Shown: one piece after another, positions 1 to 5,269 of the stretch
Numbering within the stretch: the first letter of the stretch is position 1
Layout of the letters: each line of letters starts with the position of its first letter
DNA from: Candidatus Zymogenus sp.
GTDB taxonomy: Bacteria; Desulfobacterota; Zymogenia; Zymogenales; Zymogenaceae
Reading direction: 5' to 3'
Length of the DNA stretch: 5,335 bases
Assembly: GCA_030613285.1 (NCBI GenBank)
Contig: JAUWME010000196.1
Coordinates: forward strand, 1-5,335
Position numbers and translations under genes: made by a program
The notes under the pieces: generated by a model
Seen by the model: only the letters and a program-made list of their open reading frames with translations
Databases searched by the model: none
Told to the model about the DNA's origin: nothing

Positions 1-229
1 AATGAATAATAACTTCCACGATCGGGACTTTGTAGTATACAAGATCGTAAATGCCATATTTGTTTTATCTGCTTGTAAAATTAAAAGATGACGAAACCCC
101 ACACTGGGGGTCTATCACGATAAGGAGGGTTCTCATCTCAAGAGCCGCTATACTGGCGGCGAGATTTACGGACGTTGTGGTTTTGCCCACTCCACCTTTT
201 TGGCTTACTACGGCTAATATTTTGGTCAT
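1..229 (-). pseudogene. ParA/Soj-family partitioning ATPase, N-terminus, interrupted by an in-frame stop and cut by the window edge
   Basis: The first 54 codons read as a typical ParA/Soj N-terminus: [10 protein letters not shown], then the deviant Walker A motif KGGVGKTTT (residues 11-19, with the signature and P-loop lysines K11 and K16), then LLIVIDPQ around residue 40. ParA proteins are ATP-dependent dimers that position DNA or, next to chemotaxis genes, chemoreceptor arrays. D40 is retained, but the first Asp of the usual DxDPQ motif is Val38, and the residue after DPQ is Cys instead of the usual Gly. Codon 55 is TAA (bases 67-65). The same frame then continues NKYGIYDLVYYKVPIVEVII to the edge, which matches the '(I/V)YDvL...' segment that normally follows in ParA. 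A single nonsense substitution or a sequencing error is therefore more likely than a genuine 54-aa protein. The start aligns with the family start; the nearest Shine-Dalgarno-like AAGGA (248-244) is rather far, 14 nt upstream. It lies 113 bp downstream of the HPt-like gene, in the same direction. Confidence 0.75.
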
Positions 230-342
230 AAAATTAACGATATTCCTTCTGTGGGGTTTGAGATTACATCTTTTGTTGGGAATTGGTCCCTGAACAGCTC
301 TGCATTTTTAATGCTAATCCTATATTAATTTAGTTTTCTAAT

Positions 343-1566
343 TTAATCTTCCTGCTGATCGTCCGAATTTTTTGTAAGGGATCCGGTCATCTCTACTAAT
401 AACGCAGTATTTTCCTTAAGCTTCTCTATCTCTTTTTTATCAAGCATCCCGGATTTCAACACCTTTTCCAAAATTTCACCCACATCCTTGTAAAGATGAT
501 GTATTTCGTTTATATGTTTGTGTAATTCTTGGGTGTCTTCTTGTGTAATCTCCTCATTTATATCATCTTGTTCGGCAGTGGTTCTTAAAAGCGCATTTAA
601 CTTTTCAAGACCGTATTCCAAGCCAGCCCGGGCCTGCTTGATTGCGAACACTGTCGTTTCAGACAATTCGATCTCTCCCAATAAAACTTCATTGGATATT
701 TTTGCAATGTTTGAAAGTTCAGACTCTATAAGGTCAAGCCCCATATAGCGGGTTACGTTTAAGAGAGATGTTGAAGAGTCTTCGAGGTTTGAGATAATCT
801 TTTCGGGAGAAGGTGAGGTTGAAAGGGTATCAAGTATCTGTGCGTCTTTGTCCAGAAATTTTTTTAGGCGAACAAGATAAATTTTCAGAAGCTCTGGATC
901 GTCTTCGTATGTCTCAGCCATTATGTTACTTTCGGAGTTTTTGTCGACAAATGGTTTGCTCATAAAGGAGATTTCTTCAGAAGAGTGGGATGGGCCAAGA
1001 GTCTTTGGTAATCTCTCCATCCCGTGCAATCGATTCGGATTTAGAAAGTCCGCGATTTCTTTTGCAAGGGAGAGGGATATTCCTGTCACCATGGTTATTC
1101 GCGCCAAGGATGCTGTGGAAAGCGCTTCTATACTATCAAAACCCTCCTCCATAAGCGTCATGGCCCTTTCTCTGCCAATGCCGGGAATCATCAGAAATTT
1201 ATCAATGTTTTCCTCGCTGATGGGTTTGTCAATTTTTTCCTGAATATCTTTGACTTTGTCAATATCCGACTCCAATGCGGGAATGCTTTCATTGAGTTCT
1301 TTAAATTTTTCCACAAGCCTGCTGAGGTTTTTTCTTTTATCGCCGGGGTCATCAAGAATATCAAGCAGATCGTTGAGAGATCCTTCAAGTATATCATCTC
1401 CCATTGTCCTCACAGCCCAGATAAACTCATTGATCTCAGATTTAAGTTCCCTTATTGTCATTAATGAAGGGTATGCAATTGCTCCTTTGAGCTTCTTTTG
1501 TATGTCCGCCATAAATTTGGGAGACATACTGCCGGTCATAATCTCCATTTCATCAACGATAGACAT
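343..1566 (-). CDS. Helix-hairpin-helix plus degenerate HPt-like domain protein of a chemosensory-type cluster
   Basis: A 407-aa, mostly helical, acidic, apparently cytoplasmic protein with no signal peptide or membrane segment. Residues 1-95 are a helical N-terminal region, followed by a short coiled-coil-like stretch (about 80-118). Residues 121-178 form a tandem helix-hairpin-helix unit (first hairpin IPGIGRERA at 127-135, second VTGISLSLAKEI at 160-171), a fold often used to bind DNA or mediate protein contacts. Residues 222-325 resemble an HPt four-helix bundle of the CheA P1 type: the entry EDDPELLKIYL matches the usual 'DPELLeiFl', and EDSSTSLLNVTRYMGL (262-277) aligns with the phosphorylation helix 'xRAAHTLKGSARMMGL'. 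The phospho-accepting His of that helix is Thr266, and the Lys and Gly that follow are Leu and Asn, so phosphotransfer should be impossible. A charged coiled coil ends the protein (about 345-395). The start is supported by AAGGA (1579-1575), 8 nt upstream. It begins 23 bp after the CheB-like stop, so the two genes are very likely cotranscribed. The family name is unknown to me; the HPt assignment comes from pattern matching and is moderately sure. Confidence 0.85.
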   Translation of the reverse strand: MSIVDEMEIMTGSMSPKFMADIQKKLKGAIAYPSLMTIRELKSEINEFIWAVRTMGDDILEGSLNDLLDILDDPGDKRKNLSRLVEKFKELNESIPALESDIDKVKDIQEKIDKPISEENIDKFLMIPGIGRERAMTLMEEGFDSIEALSTASLARITMVTGISLSLAKEIADFLNPNRLHGMERLPKTLGPSHSSEEISFMSKPFVDKNSESNIMAETYEDDPELLKIYLVRLKKFLDKDAQILDTLSTSPSPEKIISNLEDSSTSLLNVTRYMGLDLIESELSNIAKISNEVLLGEIELSETTVFAIKQARAGLEYGLEKLNALLRTTAEQDDINEEITQEDTQELHKHINEIHHLYKDVGEILEKVLKSGMLDKKEIEKLKENTALLVEMTGSLTKNSDDQQED

Positions 1567-1589
1567 GAGGAAAATCCTTGAGTTTGTAG

Positions 1590-2663
1590 TTAGTGTGATG
1601 CAAAATTTGTAATTCCGTTTAGATTAACCATGTCGTAGACATTTCTCATTAGATATTCGAGGATACTTGCCAAGCTGTCGATGTCTGCCATTAAATCCAC
1701 CACACCTTCCTTGACAGCGTTTTTGCCGATAAGCGGGAGAACGCCCCCCCCCTCACTGACGGCGATGGTGGTTCCCCCTCGATCTTTTATTGCCTTTAGA
1801 CCACCGATTCCATCGTTACCGATTCCTTCCAAAAGGATTCCGATAACCGAAATGCCAAAGGTCTTGGCCATACTATCCATAATTAGATTGAGGGAGCCTG
1901 ACACGTCCGGAACAGAGACAATTTTTCCTCCACCCTTGATATCTCCCTCAATCCCAAAGAAATCCATCATGGACATGGCATAACATACTCCGCCGACAAT
2001 ACTTTCTCCCTCAACCGCTCTTTTGATGGACCATTGAGTAAACTTGTCAAAGTTAAATAAAAAATGCTCCATTGCTTCCTGCGGTAAGGGGAGCGACAAA
2101 AAAAGTGCGGTGTCGTTTCTCCTCGGAAGTGTTGAGGCAAGCTTGATTGCTGATGAGATACCCACCCTGGGCACCCCCATTGTCATAAAATAAGTCGGCT
2201 TCTCTTTGCAGGATTCCCAACTTGGTTTTTCATAGCGAGTCAATTTTACTCTCTTCAGCCTTGTGATGTCAGCATTGGAAATAGTCTCGATAGATTGCGT
2301 AAGCTCCTTAAGGATATAATCGGGGGGTGTTTCTATTTCTTCAGAAGATAGTGAGATGAAATCGAGCATTCCAAGTCTAAAGGCGTCAAACATGACTGAT
2401 GAAGTTTCTGAGGCGTTTCCAACACCGAGAACCGTATATGGCCCATGAAGCTGAATGAGCTTGAGTTGCCTCATCGAGGATTTATGGTCCTTAGAAAATC
2501 CGAGGATAACCACAACGTCCCCTTTTTTTTCAATCTCTACTGTGGCTTCTTCGGCATCGGAAAAGATACCTATCACCTGGGCCGAATCGTTGACCTTAAG
2601 AAGAGTTGCGATTGTTTTCCTCAATTTCTCATCGCCAATTACTATTGCTACCCAAGTTTTCAT
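1590..2663 (-). CDS. CheB-like two-domain protein (receiver + methylesterase folds) with both active sites lost
   Basis: At 357 aa this is normal CheB length, with a receiver domain at about 1-120, a linker, and a methylesterase domain at about 157-340. CheB normally demethylates chemoreceptor glutamates and is activated by Asp phosphorylation. Family landmarks in the C-terminal domain include LLEGIGNDGIGGLKAIKDRG (278-297, the 'LTGMGxDGaxGlkaik' block), GGTTIA, and the AVEGE...GGVCYA segment. The catalytic residues are changed: the Ser of 'GASTGG' is Pro165 (MGVPRVG), and the His of 'QHMP' is Pro192 (LPLP). Only the Asp is kept (D284), and the 'GMP' loop is LIG. In the receiver domain the acidic pair is G10-D11, the phospho-accepting Asp after the 'DVVVI' strand (49-53) is Leu54, and the Lys of 'DFxxKP' is Leu105. 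It is therefore predicted not to be phosphorylated or to hydrolyse esters, and may be a structural or regulatory pseudoenzyme. The reading frame is uninterrupted, which argues against simple decay. It is the first gene after a strong promoter. The start codon lacks an obvious Shine-Dalgarno sequence at normal distance (AAGGG is about 16 nt away). Confidence 0.88.
   Translation of the reverse strand: MKTWVAIVIGDEKLRKTIATLLKVNDSAQVIGIFSDAEEATVEIEKKGDVVVILGFSKDHKSSMRQLKLIQLHGPYTVLGVGNASETSSVMFDAFRLGMLDFISLSSEEIETPPDYILKELTQSIETISNADITRLKRVKLTRYEKPSWESCKEKPTYFMTMGVPRVGISSAIKLASTLPRRNDTALFLSLPLPQEAMEHFLFNFDKFTQWSIKRAVEGESIVGGVCYAMSMMDFFGIEGDIKGGGKIVSVPDVSGSLNLIMDSMAKTFGISVIGILLEGIGNDGIGGLKAIKDRGGTTIAVSEGGGVLPLIGKNAVKEGVVDLMADIDSLASILEYLMRNVYDMVNLNGITNFASH
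1744..1752. repeat. Nine-base C/G homopolymer inside the CheB-like gene
   Basis: The plus strand has nine C in a row, which is nine G on the coding strand. It encodes the end of Glu304 and then three glycines (SEGGGVL), at the point where active CheB has its 'DEATSVVFGMP' segment. Tracts of this length are prone to slippage during replication and to sequencing error. The CheB-like frame is intact on both sides, so the length as given is the coding one. Confidence 0.9.
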
Positions 2664-2719
2664 AGAATTAAGCCAATTCCCTTTAAAGGTAAAAATTATT
2701 TCAAGATGAACAGAACAAA

Positions 2720-2730
2720 TATCCCCTAAC
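2720..2730 (-). repeat. GTTAGGGGATA copy at the predicted start of transcription (pair with 2889-2899)
   Basis: The minus strand reads GTTAGGGGATA here and GTTAGGGAATA at 2899-2889, so 10 of 11 bases match in the same orientation, 169 bp apart. This copy begins at the last base of the -10 box and covers the predicted start site, where a repressor would sit. With only two copies in AT-rich DNA, chance is a real possibility. Confidence 0.3.
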
Positions 2731-2758
2731 TTATAAACCTAAATAACCAAAATTTCAA
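2730..2758 (-). promoter_or_regulatory. Sigma70-type promoter of the CheB-like/HPt-like/ParA cluster
   Basis: On the minus strand, TTGAAA (2758-2753, 5/6 to TTGACA) is followed by exactly 17 nt and TATAAG (2735-2730, 5/6 to TATAAT). An A8 tract (2769-2762 on the minus strand) lies just upstream of the -35 box, where an UP element would bind the RNA polymerase alpha C-terminal domain. Transcription would begin near 2723, giving a leader of about 60 nt before the CheB-like ATG. This suggests housekeeping expression; I see no sigma28 or sigma54 consensus. It is not proven experimentally. Confidence 0.6.
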
Positions 2759-2888
2759 GTCTTTTTTTTCTTTCCCTTCAGATTTATAGGCATCGGAAAG
2801 TTCAAAATCGATAGCGAAATATTGAACTAAAGTGGAAACAATGTTGCAGTCTCATAGTAATAATCAATTCAAATTCTTATAATTTGAC

Positions 2889-2899
2889 TATTCCCTAAC
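2889..2899 (-). repeat. GTTAGGGAATA copy, upstream partner of the 2720-2730 element
   Basis: Second copy of the 11-mer, with one mismatch to the promoter-proximal copy. It overlaps one arm of the inverted repeat at 2892-2908, so the TTAGGG core occurs three times in the intergenic region, twice direct and once inverted. Confidence 0.3.
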
Positions 2900-2908
2900 A
2901 TTTAGGGA
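2892..2908. repeat. Short inverted repeat TCCCTAA-CAT-TTAGGGA
   Basis: A perfect 7-bp inverted repeat with a 3-nt spacer lies 87 bp beyond the dehydrogenase stop. On the minus strand it is followed by ATAGTCAAATT, not by a U-run, so it is a poor intrinsic terminator. It could be a weak transcript-end hairpin or a protein binding site. Confidence 0.4.
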
Positions 2909-2994
2909 GTTTAATTTTGTCGAGAGATCGATTATTTAACAGGAAATACCGACAGCCTCCCCCAGAGACCCAAAAATATATTCCCGGCTGGGGA

Positions 2995-4218
2995 TTAGTC
3001 GTAAAAGAAAGCGGTTTTGACGGCCCCGTATTTCTCCTTGAAAACATTTACCTTTATCGCCTCCTTGTAGTCTTCGATGCGAAACTTATGCGTTACATAT
3101 TGTTCAAGGTTTACTTTCTTTTCCCTTATTAATTCAAATGCCACGTCCCACGTATATACCCGCTTTTTTTTGTAATCCTGCATTCCGTATCCAAGAGTTC
3201 CCACCATTGTAATCTCTTTGAACCAGAGAGGTGTTAGATCCACCTTCTCGATGGCGGCAAGCCCAATCAATCCGTAAAAACCACCAGTTTTAAGCAATCT
3301 CAGCGACATCTGCATCGTCGGGGCGTGTCCAACGGTATCAAAGACCTTGTTGACACCACCCATGAGTATTTGATCTCCGATGATAGGCTTGTAAATCTTT
3401 GCTCCGGTCATCTCAGCGATTATCTCATATACAGTCTGTTTCTCACGGCCCGGGTAAATTATGGTATCTGCACCCGCTTTTTTTGCCAACTCACCACTTA
3501 AGCTTGACTTTTCAATGACTATGATTTTGGCCTTTCCCCCCAGTGCCCTGATGCTACTGATGGCAGACAGGCCCAAAGGCCCAGCGCCGATTACGAGTAC
3601 GGTGTCGTTGTCGTCGGGAAAGTTTTCCATAACCGGGTGGAGCGAAGAACAAAATGCGTCTATCATTATTCCCGTCTCGTCGCTAACACCGTTGAGTTTA
3701 TAAAGTTGAGACTTGTGGGCGAGAAAATAGGGGCTCCAGCCGCCGCCGGTTTCATTGGAATAGCCGGTGTTTGTGCCTTTGGCAAGTCTCCCCTCGGCAG
3801 AATTTTCGCAAACAGAATATTCTCCCCTGACACAGCTGGAGCACAGCTCGTCCATCCCCCGTGCCTCACAAGAGAGGGCTGGGTTTGCAACCACCTTGTC
3901 TCCTTCGGAGTAGCCCTTAACTCCGCTTCCAACCTCGGCAAGGGTTGCTGTGTTTTCGTGTCCGGGGATGAAAGGGAACGAGGCAAAAGGGGTAAGAGTG
4001 GGGCTGTCGGACATCTTGATGGCGCTTATGTCAGAGGCGCAGATTCCAGATAGTTTTGTCTTGATCACCACCCAATCTTTGTTAGGAGGTTTGGGCTCTG
4101 GTACCTCGGTAAGCTGTATCGGAGAAATTGGCCCCCACATTACGCTTTTGGTTATTGCTCCTCCAATCATCATTCCGAGAAATCGGGGAATACTGAAATT
4201 GTAAACTATTGCTTTCAT
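2995..4218 (-). CDS. Zinc-dependent medium-chain alcohol dehydrogenase, NAD(P)-binding
   Basis: A 407-aa member of the medium-chain dehydrogenase/reductase superfamily; these enzymes oxidise alcohols or polyols, or reduce carbonyls, in the cytoplasm with a nicotinamide cofactor. Catalytic-zinc residues are visible: Cys60 in GICASDI, His87-Glu88 in PGHENTA, and Asp187 at the place of the common Glu in 'EPlacalH' (here DAFCSSLH). Four cysteines for a structural zinc lie at 117, 126, 129 and 137; the gap between the first two is 8 residues, not the usual 2. The Rossmann fold starts at TVLVIGAGPLGLSA (206-219), and Glu236 at the end of the second strand favours NAD over NADP. An FDTVGH segment (293-298) and a typical C-terminal half follow. 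The N-terminus has a roughly 20-residue insertion (IPRFLGMMIGG...) relative to short family members. The start is fixed by GGAGG close upstream. It lies 35 bp after the acyltransferase and is probably cotranscribed with it. The substrate cannot be told. Confidence 0.92.
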   Translation of the reverse strand: MKAIVYNFSIPRFLGMMIGGAITKSVMWGPISPIQLTEVPEPKPPNKDWVVIKTKLSGICASDISAIKMSDSPTLTPFASFPFIPGHENTATLAEVGSGVKGYSEGDKVVANPALSCEARGMDELCSSCVRGEYSVCENSAEGRLAKGTNTGYSNETGGGWSPYFLAHKSQLYKLNGVSDETGIMIDAFCSSLHPVMENFPDDNDTVLVIGAGPLGLSAISSIRALGGKAKIIVIEKSSLSGELAKKAGADTIIYPGREKQTVYEIIAEMTGAKIYKPIIGDQILMGGVNKVFDTVGHAPTMQMSLRLLKTGGFYGLIGLAAIEKVDLTPLWFKEITMVGTLGYGMQDYKKKRVYTWDVAFELIREKKVNLEQYVTHKFRIEDYKEAIKVNVFKEKYGAVKTAFFYD

Positions 4219-4220
4219 GG

Positions 4221-4227
4221 CACCTCC
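4221..4227 (-). promoter_or_regulatory. Strong Shine-Dalgarno sequence of the dehydrogenase
   Basis: The minus strand reads GGAGGTG immediately before GCC-free spacing to the ATG at 4218: GGAGG occupies 4227-4223, leaving 4 nt to the start codon. The match is near perfect but the spacing is at the short end. It decides the start and makes this the best translation signal in the window. Confidence 0.8.
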
Positions 4228-4253
4228 AGAAAAAATCAGTTATATACAAAGTG

Positions 4254-5096
4254 TTACAAATTTGGCGAAAAAACTGTCTCGATATTAACGGGTTTTCCAA
4301 GTTCTTCTCTCAACTTTGCATCCTTCCAGTAAAGCTGGGCCTTTTCTGCCCACATCTTCATATGTTCCTCAATCTCCACTCTGATTGCCTCCATCTTTTC
4401 ATTGTTGGCATCTTTCGGGACGTAAAAAGGACCGGCAAAAATATAGATGATTTTTGACCGTGGCGCTGGTATCCACATCCTATCCCAGGAGGGGAGTGTA
4501 AAGTGCGGCTTTGCGGCGACGCTCATCGCCATAATCGGCGACCCCGATTCTTTGGCAAGATGAATCAATCCCTTTTTTATGACAAAGGCGGGGCCAGAGG
4601 GGCCATCGACCGTGAGTCCCGCATGAAAACCCTCATTTTTGATAAGGCCAACCATGGCGGTGAGGGCCTCTTTTCCTTTCTTGTCTTTTATCTTATCGCT
4701 TCTCAAGCTTTTCCTTTTTGGGGCACCCCGAACCGTAAGAATTCCCACCGACTTCATGGTTCGAGCGCCGATCTCACCACTGTCTTTGTGACTGCTCATA
4801 ATGACGTGGCGTTTATGACATACATACATAAAATAGTATGAGGCGTATCTATGCCAGTGGGCGTAAATAACTCCTCCCTTTCTGGAGATGAGTTCGTCTT
4901 CGATATCTTTTCCGATAACACTCACCTGTGAAGATGTGAAGAAAGACCCCACCATCTTCATTATGAACGGTACCCCGATTTTGAACATGAGCCGTCGAGT
5001 GGGTCTAAAGCGACTGTCATCGTAAGGACCAAAGTGCACCCCGTATTTCTCGCGGTCTTTGATGTCCCAGGGGAAATCCGTGCTCTTTTTTGTCAT
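4254..5096 (-). CDS. DUF374-family lysophospholipid / lipid A-type acyltransferase
   Basis: This 280-aa protein matches the DUF374 group of the PlsC/LpxL-like acyltransferases, which move acyl chains onto lipids (in some species onto lipid A) at the cytoplasmic face of the inner membrane. Visible landmarks in order: a hydrophobic, probably membrane-associated N-terminal stretch (MFKIGVPFIMKMVGSFF, 37-53); YAHWHRYAS (78-86), like the family's 'fWHgr'; MSSHKDSGEIGA (100-111), the HxxxD-like catalytic block with His103 and Asp105 region; VRGAPKRK (122-129), like 'vRGSS'; LTVDGPSGPAFVIKKG (161-176), the conserved 'iTPDGPRGPryvvkpG' block; and LPSWDRMWIPAPRSKI (201-216), the 'SWDrfliPkPFs' block. 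All family blocks are in order and length is slightly above the usual 200-240 aa, with a longer polar N-terminus and a C-terminal amphipathic tail. The start has no clear Shine-Dalgarno sequence, so an internal start is possible. It is the first gene of a likely two-gene unit with the dehydrogenase. Confidence 0.9.
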   Translation of the reverse strand: MTKKSTDFPWDIKDREKYGVHFGPYDDSRFRPTRRLMFKIGVPFIMKMVGSFFTSSQVSVIGKDIEDELISRKGGVIYAHWHRYASYYFMYVCHKRHVIMSSHKDSGEIGARTMKSVGILTVRGAPKRKSLRSDKIKDKKGKEALTAMVGLIKNEGFHAGLTVDGPSGPAFVIKKGLIHLAKESGSPIMAMSVAAKPHFTLPSWDRMWIPAPRSKIIYIFAGPFYVPKDANNEKMEAIRVEIEEHMKMWAEKAQLYWKDAKLREELGKPVNIETVFSPNL

Positions 5097-5177
5097 CGAT
5101 AAAACAATTTCTGCAAAAATAGCGTTGGAAAATTAAATGTAAGACGTTATCTATTCATTACCATTGTTATAGAAATA

Positions 5178-5206
5178 ATAATAGCAGAAAAACTTGCGAG
5201 GTTCAA
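5178..5206 (-). promoter_or_regulatory. Sigma70-type promoter upstream of the acyltransferase
   Basis: On the minus strand, TTGAAC (5206-5201, 4/6) is followed by exactly 17 nt and TATTAT (5183-5178, 5/6). The predicted start near 5171 leaves a leader of about 75 nt to the acyltransferase ATG. It lies in the 173-bp gap after the upstream ABC ATPase tail, so the acyltransferase-dehydrogenase pair can be expressed independently of that gene. Confidence 0.5.
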
Positions 5207-5269
5207 ACGAAAACTGCAATAGTGATATTTGAGGAGAAGGGTTTAAAAGTGTCTAAAATTGTATTTATC

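Larger units (their letters stand above)
2664..2994. other. Non-coding region between the dehydrogenase and the CheB-like gene
   Basis: This AT-rich stretch separates the dehydrogenase stop from the CheB-like start. I see no coding sequence with a recognisable product on either strand. It holds the CheB-operon promoter, an A8/T8 tract, a 7-bp inverted repeat and two 11-mers differing at one base. I see no convincing intrinsic terminator for the dehydrogenase: a 6-bp GC-rich pair of arms just after its stop (2960-2965 with 2988-2993) has a 22-nt loop and no following U-run on the minus strand. Confidence 0.7.

Noticed and set aside
51..293. Plus-strand 80-codon frame over the ParA start
   Set aside because: The minus strand encodes an unmistakable Walker A motif here; the plus-strand frame is its shadow.
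301..313. GCATT-TTT-AATGC hairpin between the HPt-like gene and ParA as a terminator
   Set aside because: The stem is 5 bp and AT-rich with no U-run; more likely the transcript continues into ParA.
2680..2689. Perfect palindrome CCTTTAAAGG in the CheB-like leader
   Set aside because: A 10-bp palindrome is expected several times by chance in a window of this size.
2960..2993. CCCCAG/CTGGGG arms just after the dehydrogenase stop as an intrinsic terminator
   Set aside because: Only 6 bp of stem with a 22-nt loop, and no U-run follows on the minus strand.
3637..4053. Long open frames antisense to or overlapping the dehydrogenase (also 3666-3986 on the minus strand in another frame)
   Set aside because: They lie within a well-supported dehydrogenase gene, show no domain pattern and no ribosome binding site; they are frame shadows.
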